Shown here piece after piece: positions 9,999 through 18,632 of a stretch of 64,000 nt of DNA. The DNA is from Roseateles sp. (GTDB lineage Bacteria; Pseudomonadota; Gammaproteobacteria; Burkholderiales; Burkholderiaceae_C): NCBI GenBank assembly GCA_016790285.1, contig JAEUPJ010000041.1, forward strand, positions 186,001-250,000. Direction: 5' to 3'. The position numbers were made by a program, and so were the translations under genes. How positions within the stretch are numbered: position 1 is the first letter of the stretch; each line of letters starts with the position of its first letter. The notes under the pieces were generated by a model. That model had not been told where the DNA came from. It was given only the letters and a program-made list of their open reading frames with translations, and made no database searches.

Positions 9999-10564
9999 TC
10001 CTCGATCCCCCGCTGCGCCGGCACGCCGGCCTGGTAGTGGTGCTTGACCAGGGACATCTCCGTGACCGTGTCGGCCACCTCCAGCAGCTCGGCGGGCGCG
10101 CCGCGGCCGGTGAGCACCACGTGCACGTGGGTCGGGCGCTCGCGCAGGCAGGCGAGCACCGCGTCCAGCGGCACCCAGCCATAGCGCAGCGGGTACATGA
10201 TCTCGTCGAGCACGACGAGGAAGTGCTCGCCACCGCGGATGCTGGCCTCGGCGCGCGCCCAGCCCTCGCGGGCCAGGTCGGCGGAGTGCTCCAGGTCGCG
10301 GCTCTTCCACGAGAAGCCGTCGCCCAGGCCGATGATGGGCACGCCCAGCTGCTCGAACATGCGGTGCTCGCCGAAGCGGGCGCTGGGCACCTTCATGAAC
10401 TGGTAGATGAGCACCGGCTTGCCGCGCCCATGCGCGCGCAGCGCCAGGCCGAAGGCCGCCGTGCTCTTGCCCTTGCCGTCGCCCGTGTGCACGAGCACCA
10501 GGCCGCGCCGCTCGCCGGTCGGCACCACGCGCTCACGGTTCACCGGGGGTCGTTCAATGTCCAT
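9995..10564 (-). CDS. cobO: Cob(I)yrinic acid a,c-diamide adenosyltransferase (CobA/CobO/BtuR type)
   Basis: Transfers the adenosyl group of ATP to cob(I)alamin or earlier corrinoids. The 189-residue protein has an unusual-type P-loop [15 protein letters not shown] near residues 26-40, then [14 protein letters not shown] and [13 protein letters not shown], and ends with [20 protein letters not shown], the family's C-terminal signature. The start overlaps the cobB stop by 11 bases. Confidence 0.96.
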   Translation of the reverse strand: MDIERPPVNRERVVPTGERRGLVLVHTGDGKGKSTAAFGLALRAHGRGKPVLIYQFMKVPSARFGEHRMFEQLGVPIIGLGDGFSWKSRDLEHSADLAREGWARAEASIRGGEHFLVVLDEIMYPLRYGWVPLDAVLACLRERPTHVHVVLTGRGAPAELLEVADTVTEMSLVKHHYQAGVPAQRGIED

Positions 10565-11852
10565 GGCTGCCGAAAAAGGCCGCGACGGCCTCGGGGTTGG
10601 AGGGGAAGTAGTGGTGGATGAAGCTCGCCCGCAGCGAGCCCTGCTGGTACAGCGCCTCGGCGGTGCGGCCGCCGTTGGGGTTGCTCGCCACGGCCAGCGG
10701 AGCCAGCGGCGTGTGCAGCGTCGCGTAGTGAAAGCTGTGGCCGCGCAGCGGGCCCTCGGGCCAGTCGATGCCCTGCAGGCCGAGCGCGGCCAGCTGGGGC
10801 TGCAGGCGGGCCTGGCCGGGCATCAGGCCGGCCATGCGGTGCGCGGTGCCGTCGCCGTCGGTGAGCTCGTCCAGGAGCGCGAGCATGCCGCCGCATTCGG
10901 CCAGCAGCGGGCGGCCGGCGGCCACGTGCGCCGCCAGGTCGGCCGCGAGCGTGGGGTGGGTGGCCAGCGCCGCGGCGTGCAGCTCCGGGTAGCCGCCGGG
11001 CAGCCAGGCCGCGTCGGCCTCGGGCAGGGGCTCGTGGCGCAGCGGCGAGAAGAAGCGCAGCTCGGCGCCGAGGGCGCGCAGCAGGTCGAGGTTGGCGGCG
11101 TAGATGAAGCCGAAGGCCGCGTCGCGCGCGATGGCGATGCGCCGGCCGGCCAGGCCACGCGCCGGGGCCGGCTCGGCTGCGTCGTCGAAGCGGCTCGGCT
11201 TGAAGTCGAACCCAGGCCGCAGCGCGTCGTCCCAGGCATCGGCCCAGGCGTCGAGCTGCGCGTCGAGCCCCGGCTGCTCCAGCGCCTGCACCAGGCCCAG
11301 GTGGCGCTCGGGCAGCGTGAGCGCGGCGTTGCGGGGCAGGGCGGCGATGAGGGGCAGCTCGTCCGGCAGGCCTTGGCTGAGCATGCGGCCGTGGGCCACG
11401 CTGCCGATGCGGTTGGCGATGACGCCGCAGTGGCGCAGGCCAGGCCGGTAGTTCGCCAGGCCGGTGGCCAGCGCCGCGAAGGTCTGCGCCATGGCCGAGG
11501 CGTCGATGACGCACACCAGCGGCAGGCCGAAGGCGGCGGCGAGGTCGGCGCTGCTCGGGTCGCCATCGAACAGGCCCATGACACCTTCGACGAGGATCAG
11601 GTCGGCCTCGCGCGCAGCCGCGGCGAGCAGGGCGCGGCAGTGCTCGAAGCCGCCCATGAAGAGGTCGAGCTGGTAGACCGGCGCACCGCTGGCGCGGGCC
11701 AGGATGCCGGGGTCGAGGAAGTCCGGCCCGGTCTTGAACACGCGCACGCGCCGGCCGCGGCGGGCGCTGCTGCGGGCGATGGCAGCCGTGATGCTGGTCT
11801 TGCCCGCGCCGGAGGACGGCGCGCTGATGAAGAGGGCGGGGCAGGTGCTCAT
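10554..11852 (-). CDS. cobB: Cobyrinic acid a,c-diamide synthase CobB
   Basis: 432 residues. Glutamine-dependent amidation of the a and c side chains of cobyrinic or hydrogenobyrinic acid. The N-terminal ATP-binding domain has [17 protein letters not shown] (P-loop), followed by [10 protein letters not shown] and [11 protein letters not shown]. The C-terminal amidotransferase domain has [15 protein letters not shown] with the nucleophile Cys and [14 protein letters not shown] near the end. No corrin-ring synthesis genes are in the window, so this enzyme may serve salvage of incomplete corrinoids or a pathway completed elsewhere. Confidence 0.95.
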   Translation of the reverse strand: MSTCPALFISAPSSGAGKTSITAAIARSSARRGRRVRVFKTGPDFLDPGILARASGAPVYQLDLFMGGFEHCRALLAAAAREADLILVEGVMGLFDGDPSSADLAAAFGLPLVCVIDASAMAQTFAALATGLANYRPGLRHCGVIANRIGSVAHGRMLSQGLPDELPLIAALPRNAALTLPERHLGLVQALEQPGLDAQLDAWADAWDDALRPGFDFKPSRFDDAAEPAPARGLAGRRIAIARDAAFGFIYAANLDLLRALGAELRFFSPLRHEPLPEADAAWLPGGYPELHAAALATHPTLAADLAAHVAAGRPLLAECGGMLALLDELTDGDGTAHRMAGLMPGQARLQPQLAALGLQGIDWPEGPLRGHSFHYATLHTPLAPLAVASNPNGGRTAEALYQQGSLRASFIHHYFPSNPEAVAAFFGSHGH

Positions 11853-12607
11853 AGCGGCAGGGCCACCCAGCGGCCGTCGAGCTGGGCGATGTGCAGGCGC
11901 GGGCCGAACACGGCCTTCAGCGCGGCATGCGTGGCGGCGTCCGCCGGGGCCCCGGCGTGCACGATGCGGCCGTTGGCCATCAGCACGAGGTGGTCGGCCT
12001 GCAGGGCCAGGTGCAGCTCGTGCAGCACGCTCGCGACGCTGCGGCCCGCCGCCACGCGCTCGCGCACGAGGGCCATCCAGTCGGCCTGGTGGGGGGGGTC
12101 GAGGTGAGCGAGCGGCTCGTCCATCAGCGTCAGGGGGGCCTCCACCGCCAGGGCGCGGGCGAGCAGCACGCGCTGGCGCTCGCCGCCCGACAGCGACCCC
12201 AGCCGCCGCTCGCGCCAGGCCCAGCTCTGCGTGGCCTGCATGGCAGCCTGCACGGCGGCGTGGTCGGCTGCGGCGGGCGGCGCGAGCCAGGGGCGGTGGG
12301 GCAGCCGGCCGAGCTGCACGACGTCTTCGGCGGTGAGGTCGTCGGCACCACTCTCGTGCTGGCCCATCCAGGCCAGGCGCTGGGCGCGTTCGCGCGCCGG
12401 CCAGTCCTGCAGCAGCCGGCCGTCCAGCATCACGCTGCCCTCGCAGCGCTGCAGGCCCGCGATGGCGCGCAGCAGTGTGGACTTGCCGGCGCCGTTCGGC
12501 CCGACGATGGCCGTCCAGCGGCCGCGGGGCAGGGCCAGGTCGATGCCATGCACGATGTCGCGTCCGTCGATGCGGACGCGGTCGATGCGGGCGTGCAGTG
12601 CGTTCAT
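11849..12607 (-). CDS. btuD: Cobalamin/siderophore-type ABC transporter ATP-binding protein
   Basis: 252 residues. Walker A GPNGAGKSTLLRAIAG, signature LSGGERQRVLLARAL, Walker B LTLMDEPLAHLD, followed by the H-loop (VLHELHLAL). It is the FecE/BtuD subfamily of importers. Its position between btuC and cobB in a riboswitch-controlled operon makes cobalamin or a precursor corrinoid the likely cargo. The 3' end overlaps the start of cobB by 4 bases. Confidence 0.92.
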   Translation of the reverse strand: MNALHARIDRVRIDGRDIVHGIDLALPRGRWTAIVGPNGAGKSTLLRAIAGLQRCEGSVMLDGRLLQDWPARERAQRLAWMGQHESGADDLTAEDVVQLGRLPHRPWLAPPAAADHAAVQAAMQATQSWAWRERRLGSLSGGERQRVLLARALAVEAPLTLMDEPLAHLDPPHQADWMALVRERVAAGRSVASVLHELHLALQADHLVLMANGRIVHAGAPADAATHAALKAVFGPRLHIAQLDGRWVALPL

Positions 12608-12624
12608 GCGTGCTCCGGGCCGAG

Positions 12625-12749
12625 CGCCGGGCCGCCCCTAGCCGGCCCGCTAGATGGCGTTTGCGGCTTGATGCCGCGAAGGCCCTCGTCCCCTTGGGGG
12701 ACCGACCGGGTTCGCGCGCGTTCAGCGCCGCGGAGGCGGGCGAGGGGCT
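12625..12749 (-). other. Intra-operon spacer with two stem-loops (btuC-btuD)
   Basis: The only sizeable gap inside the cobalamin operon besides the btuF-btuC spacer. It contains two short perfect hairpins, GCGGC-TTGAT-GCCGC at 12663-12677 and GTCCCC-TTG-GGGGAC at 12688-12702, without a T-tract. They may act as RNA processing or stability elements that set the transporter subunit ratio. This is inference from structure alone. Confidence 0.4.
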
Positions 12750-13721
12750 TCATGTCTTGCGGCGGTGCATCAAGACGAGCAGGTAGACGCCGCCGAGCAG
12801 CGCCGTCACGAGGCCCACAGGCAGCTCCTGCGGGCGGATCAGCGCGCGGGCCAGCACGTCGGCGGCCAGCAGCAGCGCGCCACCGGCGGCGGCCGACAGC
12901 AGGATCAGCCAGCCGTGCAGCATCGGGCATAGCGCGCGCACCAGGTGGGGCGCGACGAGGCCGACGAAGGCCACGATGCCCGTCTGCGCCACCGCGGCGC
13001 CGGTGGCCAGCGCGAAGGCGCCGATCAGCAGCAGCCGCATGAGGCCCAGGCGCATGCCGAGCGAGGAGGCCGTGGCTTCGCCCAGCGTCAGCGCGTCGAG
13101 TGCCGGGCTGGCCAGCAGGCCGACGACGCCGGCCACGAGGCCGCACACCGCCATCACGGCGACGCTGTTCCAGCCCAGCAGCCCAGTGTTGCCCAGCAGG
13201 AAAGCCTGCATGGCGCGCAGGATGTCCGGTGCCCAGAGCGTGGCCAGCCCGGTCAGGGCATTGAGCACCACGCCGACGACCACGCCGGCCAGCAGCAGCC
13301 GCAGCGTCTGCTCCACGCCCCGTGCGAGCACGAGCGTCAGGCCCACGCCCACCAGCGTGCCGACGAAGGCGATGCCGGTGAGGCCGACGCGGGCCAGCAG
13401 CGACGAGGTCTGCGGCGACACGCCCGTGAGCGCCAGCGCCAGCGCGACCGCCAGGCCCGCGCCCGAGGCGCTGCCCAGCAGGTAGGGGTCGGCCAGCGGG
13501 TTGCGGAACAGGCCCTGCGCCATGGCACCGGCCATGCCCAGCAGCGCGCCAGCCCACCAGGCGCCCAGCGAGCGCGGCAGGCGGATCTCCCACAGGATGA
13601 CGCTCATGTTGGTGTCACCGAGGTCGGCCCAGCCGGTACTGCCGATGAGCACGCCTGCCAGCACGCCAGCGGCGCCCAAGGCGAGCAGCAAGGGGAGGAG
13701 CAACGCGGGTCGCAACGTCAC
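12750..13721 (-). CDS. btuC: FecCD-family permease, BtuC-like
   Basis: 323 residues with about ten hydrophobic segments, the inner-membrane permease of the cobalamin ABC importer. Family blocks seen: TLVGVGLTLVLARG, LRLLLAGVVVGVVLNALTGLATLW, TASSLGMRLGLMR, GTIAFVGLVAPH-like AQTGIVAFVGLVAPHLVRAL and the C-terminal LPVGLVTALLGGVYLLVLMHRRKT. The GTG at 13721 is chosen because GGGAG lies six bases upstream. An in-frame ATG at 13745 would start inside the CACAGAG palindrome and lacks a ribosome site. Confidence 0.92.
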   Translation of the reverse strand: MTLRPALLLPLLLALGAAGVLAGVLIGSTGWADLGDTNMSVILWEIRLPRSLGAWWAGALLGMAGAMAQGLFRNPLADPYLLGSASGAGLAVALALALTGVSPQTSSLLARVGLTGIAFVGTLVGVGLTLVLARGVEQTLRLLLAGVVVGVVLNALTGLATLWAPDILRAMQAFLLGNTGLLGWNSVAVMAVCGLVAGVVGLLASPALDALTLGEATASSLGMRLGLMRLLLIGAFALATGAAVAQTGIVAFVGLVAPHLVRALCPMLHGWLILLSAAAGGALLLAADVLARALIRPQELPVGLVTALLGGVYLLVLMHRRKT

Positions 13722-13746
13722 GGCAGGCTCCCGCGGGGGGACCATT

Positions 13747-13835
13747 GAACACAGCCACAGAGGCACAGAGACACAGAGAGATCCGGTCGAACTGCCAGAG
13801 CCTCTCTGGGCCTCTGTGCCTCTGTGGCTGTGTTC
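13747..13835. repeat. CACAGAG-type palindrome, copy 2
   Basis: Two 34-base arms (13747-13780 and 13802-13835) match as reverse complements at 32 of 34 positions, separated by a 21-base loop. The units are CACAGAG and CTCTGTG, as in copy 1 at 2791-2874. It lies between btuF and btuC, inside the transcribed cobalamin operon, so the RNA would form a very stable hairpin. The near-perfect arms suggest recent insertion or active maintenance. Confidence 0.9.
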
Positions 13836-13845
13836 TTCATGGCGC

Positions 13846-14700
13846 TCACGCTCCGGCCTTCTCGCGCAGGCACTTCGCCATGATCTGCGCCGCCTCGGCC
13901 ATGCGCGGCCCCGGGCGCGAGAGGATGTCGCCCTCCTCGGGCTTGAACACGCAGATGCGCCCGCGCTTGACGGCCTCGATGCGGTCCCAGCCCGGCCGGG
14001 TGGTGAGGCCCTCGGCGCCGCGCGTGCCGACCATGATCAGCCCGGGGTTGGCCTTCACGACGAATTCCGGGTTGATCTTGGGAAAGGGCCCGAGCGAGGC
14101 CGGGATGATGTTGCCGGCCCCCAGCCGCGTGAGCGTCTCGCCCATGAAGGACGACTCGCCCGCGGCCCACATGCCGGTCGCGACCTCGTAGTACACGCGC
14201 ACGCCGCGGGCCGCGGGCGGCACGCTGGCTGCGGCGGCCGACACGCCGGCGTCGATGTAGCGCCAGACGCGCTGCGCGTCCGGCACGCCCAGCACCTGGC
14301 CGATGGTGCCCAGCACGCGCTGCACGTCCTTGTACGAGCGCGGCTCCAGTGCGATGACCTTCAGGCCCAGCGCGCGCAGCCGCTCCGACACGCGCGAGGA
14401 CGTGGCCAGCAGCACCACGTCGGGCTTGAGCGAGGCGATCAGCTCGACGTTGGTGTCGTCCAGGCTGCCGACCTTGGGCAGCGCGTTCACGCTGGCCGGG
14501 TGGTTGGAGTAGCGGTCCACGCCGACGAGCCGCGCGCAGGCGCCGAGTTCGCAGACCGTCTCGGTCAGCGACGGCAGCAGGCTGACGATGCGCTGCGGTG
14601 GCGCCGCCAGCGTCGTGACCTGGCCGAGGTCGTCCTTGATGTCGACGGCGCGCGCGGGCAGGGCCAGCGCGATGAGCAGGGCGGCAATGAAGCTACGCAT
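13846..14700 (-). CDS. btuF: Cobalamin-binding periplasmic protein, BtuF-like
   Basis: 284 residues with a signal peptide (AALLIALALPARA). The mature part is a helical-backbone (class III) binding protein: RIVSLLPSLTETVCELGACARLVGVDRYSNHP at the N-terminus, KPDVVLLATS, then the second lobe from PPAARGVRVYYEV to the C-terminus. This is the F-type binding fold used for B12, haem and siderophores; the riboswitch operon points to B12. The start overlaps the cobP stop by 8 bases. Confidence 0.92.
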   Translation of the reverse strand: MRSFIAALLIALALPARAVDIKDDLGQVTTLAAPPQRIVSLLPSLTETVCELGACARLVGVDRYSNHPASVNALPKVGSLDDTNVELIASLKPDVVLLATSSRVSERLRALGLKVIALEPRSYKDVQRVLGTIGQVLGVPDAQRVWRYIDAGVSAAAASVPPAARGVRVYYEVATGMWAAGESSFMGETLTRLGAGNIIPASLGPFPKINPEFVVKANPGLIMVGTRGAEGLTTRPGWDRIEAVKRGRICVFKPEEGDILSRPGPRMAEAAQIMAKCLREKAGA

Positions 14701-15241
14701 GGGTCATGTCCTCGACAGGGCGGCTCCAGGCCTGCCCCGCCACCATCAGTGTGAGCCGGCCGCAGCGCCGGGCGATGTCCTGGTTGAGCCGGCCGAGCTC
14801 GTCCACGTAGTGCCGTGCCTCGCGGCCCAGCGGGCTCACGCCCCAGCCGACCTCGTTGGAGACGAACACCACGGTCGAGCGCAGGCGCGGCAGCAGGGCG
14901 AGCAGGGCGGCGCGTTCGTCGGCCCAGCCGGCGGTGTCGGGCGCGCCCGTCATGGGCATCAGCCAGTTCACGAGCCACAGCGTCAGGCAGTCGACGACGA
15001 CGAGCGTATCGGCACCGTCCACCGCGGCGAGGGCCTGGCTCAGCGTGAGCGGGGCCTCGACCGTGCCGAAGTGCGCCGGCCGCGCCGCGCGGTGGTGGGC
15101 GATGCGCGCGCGCATCTCGTCATCCGCCGCCAGCGCCGTGGCCACGACGCACACGCGGCCCGGCCAGCGCAGGGCCAGGCTTTCTGCCTGGCGCGACTTG
15201 CCGCTGCGCTGGCCGCCGACGATGAGGTGGTGGATGCTCAT
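14693..15241 (-). CDS. cobU: Adenosylcobinamide kinase / guanylyltransferase
   Basis: 182 residues (CobU in enterics, CobP in Pseudomonas). Phosphorylates adenosylcobinamide, then transfers GMP to give AdoCbi-GDP. P-loop LIVGGQRSGKSRQAESLAL at the N-terminus. The guanylylation His lies in RIAHHRAARP. Then come VDCLTLWLVNWL and VVFVSNEVGWGVSP, both family hallmarks. The next steps (cobS, cobT) are not in the window. The gene starts 11 bases after the btuB stop. Confidence 0.95.
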   Translation of the reverse strand: MSIHHLIVGGQRSGKSRQAESLALRWPGRVCVVATALAADDEMRARIAHHRAARPAHFGTVEAPLTLSQALAAVDGADTLVVVDCLTLWLVNWLMPMTGAPDTAGWADERAALLALLPRLRSTVVFVSNEVGWGVSPLGREARHYVDELGRLNQDIARRCGRLTLMVAGQAWSRPVEDMTHA

Positions 15242-15252
15242 CGCCGTCGGCC

Positions 15253-17121
15253 TCAGAGCGTGGGGGTCCAGCGCAGCGACACCAGGGCCGTGCGCGGCGC
15301 ACTGGCGTAGCCGTAGGCCGTGGTGTTCTCGCGGTCGAAGGCGTTGTCCAGGTTCAGCTGCAGCTTGAGTTTGCGGCTGAGCTTGTACTGCGCGTTCAGG
15401 TTGACGAGGCCATAGCCACCCAGGCGGCGCGTGTTGGCGGCGTTGTCGAAGCGCGAGCCCGAGGCCTGCACGCCGGCGCCCAGCACCCAGTCGCCCAGGG
15501 CCGTGTCGGCGTTCAGCGTGGCCAGGCGCTTGGCGCGGCGGGCCAGCAGCAGGCCGGTGCTCGCGTCGGTGGGCTTCTGGAAGTCGAGCGTCGCGCGCAG
15601 GTTGATGCCGGCGAGCTGCGTGTTGCCCGCCAGGCTCAGGCCCTGGAGCCTGGCCTGCGCAACGTTCTGGTAGCAGCCGAAGGCGCTCTGGCAGCTGCCG
15701 GCCGCGCCGAAGATGATGAGGTTGCTGATGCGGTTGCGGTAGGCCGTGGCGCTGACTTCGGTGTTGCCGCTGCCGTACTTCAGCCCGAACTCGACGTTGT
15801 GGCCGTGCTCGGCATCCAGCGCCTTGACGCCGGGCTTGCTGAGGTCGGGGCCGTAGACGGTGCCCTGCTGGTAGATGGTCGGGGCGCGGAAGGCGTTGCC
15901 CACCGAGCCCACCACGCGCAGCCCGGGCGCGATCTCGTAGCCGGCCAGCAGCGTGCCGGTGTCGGCGCCGCCGAACTGGCTGTCGTCGTCATGGCGGGCA
16001 TGGGCCTGAAGGCTCCAGGGGCCGGCGTTGAAGAGGTAGCCCGCACCCACGGCGTTGCGGTGGCGCTTGCCGACGCCGGCCGTCACCAGGCCGCTGTTCT
16101 CCAGCTCGTCCTCGATGCGCTCGGCCTGGAAGCTCAGCTGCTGGGCCTTGTCGAGCACATAGCTGCCGGTCAGGGCGAGGTTCTTGACCCGCGTGATGGT
16201 CAGGTAAGGCGCGGGCGAGGTTTCGTAGCGGTCGCGCGAGCTGCCGTAGCTCAGCTGCGTCTGCAGGGCCGGCGCCCACTGGGCCGTCCAGGCCAGGCGC
16301 GTGGCGTCGGTGTCCTGCAGGGTGTGGTCGTCCACCAGGGGGCGCGACTTGGAGGCGTCGTACTGGCCGTTGATGTGGTTGCGGATGACGATCACCTCGG
16401 CGCGGTGGCCGGGGCTGAGTTGGGCGCCCACGCGCGCGGTGGCCTGGTACTTGCGCCAGCCGTCACGGTCGGGGATGTAGCTGAAGGAGCCGGGCACGTC
16501 GACGGTGCTGTTGAAGCCGTCGCTCTCCTCGATGGCGCCGGTGAAGGCGAAGTCCAGGATGCCGGCGCTGCCGAAGAAGCCGCCGTCGGCCTTCTGGGTG
16601 GACTGCGTGCCCACGGCGATGCCGAGGTCCGCGCTGGGCGCGCCGCCGCCCTTGCGGGTGAAGATCTGCACGACGCCGCCGACGGCGTCGGAGCCGTAGA
16701 TGGCGCTGGCCGGGCCCTTGAGCACCTCCACGCGCTCGACCTGCGCGACCGGGATGCCCTGCCAGCTCGCGCCGCCGGTGGACTGCGAGTCCATGCGCAC
16801 GCCGTCCACGAGCACGAGGGTGTGGCGCGAGTCGGCGCCGCGCAGGAAGAGGCTGGTGTTGGAGGCGGCGCCGCCATTGCGCACCATCTCTGCGCAGCCG
16901 TTGTTGCGCAGCAGGTCGGCCACGCTGGCGACGGCCTGGCGCTCGATGTCGGCGCGGGTGATGACGGTCAGGTCGGCCAGCACGTCGGCCAGCCGCTGAG
17001 GCGTGCGCGAGGCGGTGGTGACGACGGTATCGAGCTTGTTCTGGGCGTGCGCGGACGCAGCCAGGGCCAGCAGGGACAAGGCGAGCAGCGGCCGACGGGC
17101 CGCGAGGAGAGCTTGGGACAT
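15253..17121 (-). CDS. btuB: TonB-dependent cobalamin receptor BtuB
   Basis: 622-residue outer-membrane receptor. Signal peptide ending in ASAHA, followed by a TonB-box-like LDTVVTTASRTPQ. The plug domain shows SVADLLRNNG, LFLRGADSRHTLVLVDGVRMDS, and VERVEVLKGPASAIYGSDAVGGVVQI. The 22-strand barrel follows, ending in an aromatic-poor LVSLRWTPTL. It is the first gene behind the cobalamin riboswitch, the classic arrangement for B12 uptake control. Confidence 0.95.
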   Translation of the reverse strand: MSQALLAARRPLLALSLLALAASAHAQNKLDTVVTTASRTPQRLADVLADLTVITRADIERQAVASVADLLRNNGCAEMVRNGGAASNTSLFLRGADSRHTLVLVDGVRMDSQSTGGASWQGIPVAQVERVEVLKGPASAIYGSDAVGGVVQIFTRKGGGAPSADLGIAVGTQSTQKADGGFFGSAGILDFAFTGAIEESDGFNSTVDVPGSFSYIPDRDGWRKYQATARVGAQLSPGHRAEVIVIRNHINGQYDASKSRPLVDDHTLQDTDATRLAWTAQWAPALQTQLSYGSSRDRYETSPAPYLTITRVKNLALTGSYVLDKAQQLSFQAERIEDELENSGLVTAGVGKRHRNAVGAGYLFNAGPWSLQAHARHDDDSQFGGADTGTLLAGYEIAPGLRVVGSVGNAFRAPTIYQQGTVYGPDLSKPGVKALDAEHGHNVEFGLKYGSGNTEVSATAYRNRISNLIIFGAAGSCQSAFGCYQNVAQARLQGLSLAGNTQLAGINLRATLDFQKPTDASTGLLLARRAKRLATLNADTALGDWVLGAGVQASGSRFDNAANTRRLGGYGLVNLNAQYKLSRKLKLQLNLDNAFDRENTTAYGYASAPRTALVSLRWTPTL

Positions 17122-17197
17122 GAAAGCAACGAAAACGATCGCTCAGCCCCACTGACCCCCGCAGCGTGGCTGAAAACGGCCGCCGCGCTTGGCGCGA

Positions 17198-17380
17198 GGC
17201 AACCCCGTCGTTGGCCGGTATCCGGGCTGGTGGCGCGGCATTCGAGACCTTCCCAGCCCGGTGGGGCCAGTGGTCGTGGATCGAACGCTGAGGCACAGGG
17301 GCCTCGTCCACTTACCGTTGCGGGGACAGCTCAGGTTAGGTCTGCGGCGTGGCCGCTCACCCTCCTGATTCCCGTTGAAC
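17198..17380 (-). promoter_or_regulatory. Cobalamin (AdoCbl-type) riboswitch
   Basis: Read on the minus strand, the leader of btuB has the conserved core in order: GGGAATCAGGAGGGTGAG, then GAGCTGTCCCCGCAACGGTAA, then CCACTGGCC, GGGAAGG, and the B12-box region AGCCCGGATACCGGCC near the 3' end. CAAC at the 5' end can pair with GTTG at the 3' end to close P1. It lies 77 bases before the btuB start and probably controls all 11 downstream genes by hiding the ribosome site or terminating transcription when adenosylcobalamin is abundant. Confidence 0.95.
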
Positions 17381-17424
17381 TGCAGCCGCCATGACGACGA
17401 CCGCGAGCACCAACAGCGGGCATT

Positions 17425-17874
17425 CTATCGGCTGGCCTGAGCGGAGCCTGACGCCGCCGGGTGGGGGCGCGCAGGCCGGTGCGGGCGGGCCAGCCTGGGC
17501 GGCTTGGCGGTGTGGGGCGTGGCCGCGCTGGCCGGTGCGGTCGGGGCGACCGGAGCCGCCGGCGCAGAGCCCAGGCGCAGCGCCCGCTGCTGCCGCGCCT
17601 GGGCCTCCGTGGCGCGGCGCTCCGCGGCGAGGGCAGCGGCCTGGCGGGCGTCGGCCAGGTGCTGCTCGCGGGCAGCGCGGCGGTCGGCGGCGCTGGGCTC
17701 GTCGTAGATGACGGGAGAGGGCCCGCTGGCGGCGCCCGGGCCGGCGCAGGGCGAGTCGCGCAGGTCGCGACCGTCGGGGCCGCAGCGGTAGACCTGGGCC
17801 TGTCGCTGCACCGTCTGGGCCTGGAGGGGGAATGCCAGGGTGGCGGTGCAGGTCAGGGCCAGGAGGAGTCTCAT
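17425..17874 (-). CDS. DUF4124-like exported protein
   Basis: 149 residues. Signal peptide [20 protein letters not shown], then [16 protein letters not shown], which matches the short Cys-Cys motif of DUF4124 proteins. Next is an Ala/Arg/Gln-rich helical stretch (residues about 62-100) and a Pro/Ala/Thr-rich basic tail. Its start overlaps the pth stop by 4 bases. Function unknown; low complexity in the second half limits comparison. Confidence 0.7.
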   Translation of the reverse strand: MRLLLALTCTATLAFPLQAQTVQRQAQVYRCGPDGRDLRDSPCAGPGAASGPSPVIYDEPSAADRRAAREQHLADARQAAALAAERRATEAQARQQRALRLGSAPAAPVAPTAPASAATPHTAKPPRLARPHRPARPHPAASGSAQASR

Positions 17875-18542
17875 GCCGGCGGAGTCTGCTCGTCCGGCGG
17901 CGGGTTGGACACCGGCTGCCCGGATTGGGGAGGCGGCGCCGGCTTCGGCGGCTTGGGCCGGGGCGGCTTGGCGTGGATCTTGGCCAGCGCCTTGTCCATC
18001 TCGCCGCGCAGCATCAGCTCCACGGCGGCGTAGCTCTTCTGGATGCAGTCCTCCACCGCCTGGCGCTCGGCCAGCGGCGGCTTGCGCAGCACGTAGTTGG
18101 CGACCTCGGCCTTGTGCCCGGGGTGCCCGATGCCCAGGCGCAGCCGCCAGAAGTCGCCGCTGCCGAGCTGGGCCTGCATGTCCTTCAGGCCGTTGTGGCC
18201 GCCGTTGCCGCCGCCCTTCTTGAACTTCATCTCACCGGGCGGCAGGTCCAGCTCGTCGTGGATGGCGAGGATCTCGTCCGGCGCGATCTTGAAGAAGCGC
18301 GCCAGCGCCGCGACCGACTTGCCCGAGAGGTTCATGTAGGTCATGGGCTCCAGCAGCCAGATCGGGCCGCTGGCGCCGGGTGCGTGGTTCACGCGGGCGA
18401 CGAGCCCGTGGTAGGCCTTGTCCGGCGCGAGGCTCACCTTCAGGCCGCGGGCCAGGCCATCGATCCACCAGAAGCCGGCGTTGTGCCGCGTGTCTTCGTA
18501 TTCAGACCCCGGGTTGCCGAGGCCGACCATCAACTTGATCAT
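17871..18542 (-). CDS. pth: Peptidyl-tRNA hydrolase
   Basis: Recycles peptidyl-tRNA released from stalled ribosomes. 223 residues: the usual 190 or so plus a proline-rich tail ([15 protein letters not shown]) of unknown role. Catalytic and binding residues are visible in [56 protein letters not shown] and [12 protein letters not shown]. In related genomes pth normally follows rplY directly. Here the RND operon separates them. Confidence 0.96.
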   Translation of the reverse strand: MIKLMVGLGNPGSEYEDTRHNAGFWWIDGLARGLKVSLAPDKAYHGLVARVNHAPGASGPIWLLEPMTYMNLSGKSVAALARFFKIAPDEILAIHDELDLPPGEMKFKKGGGNGGHNGLKDMQAQLGSGDFWRLRLGIGHPGHKAEVANYVLRKPPLAERQAVEDCIQKSYAAVELMLRGEMDKALAKIHAKPPRPKPPKPAPPPQSGQPVSNPPPDEQTPPA

Positions 18543-18632
18543 GGCCGTGATCGTAGCTTTGGCATCCGGCCATACCCAGCAACGCTGTAGCTACATTTGC
18601 CCGGCACGATCGGCTGCACGGAGTGAACTCGA

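Noticed and set aside
15799-17394. 531-codon plus-strand frame through btuB and its riboswitch
   Set aside because: It runs antisense to BtuB and to the conserved riboswitch; no family features.
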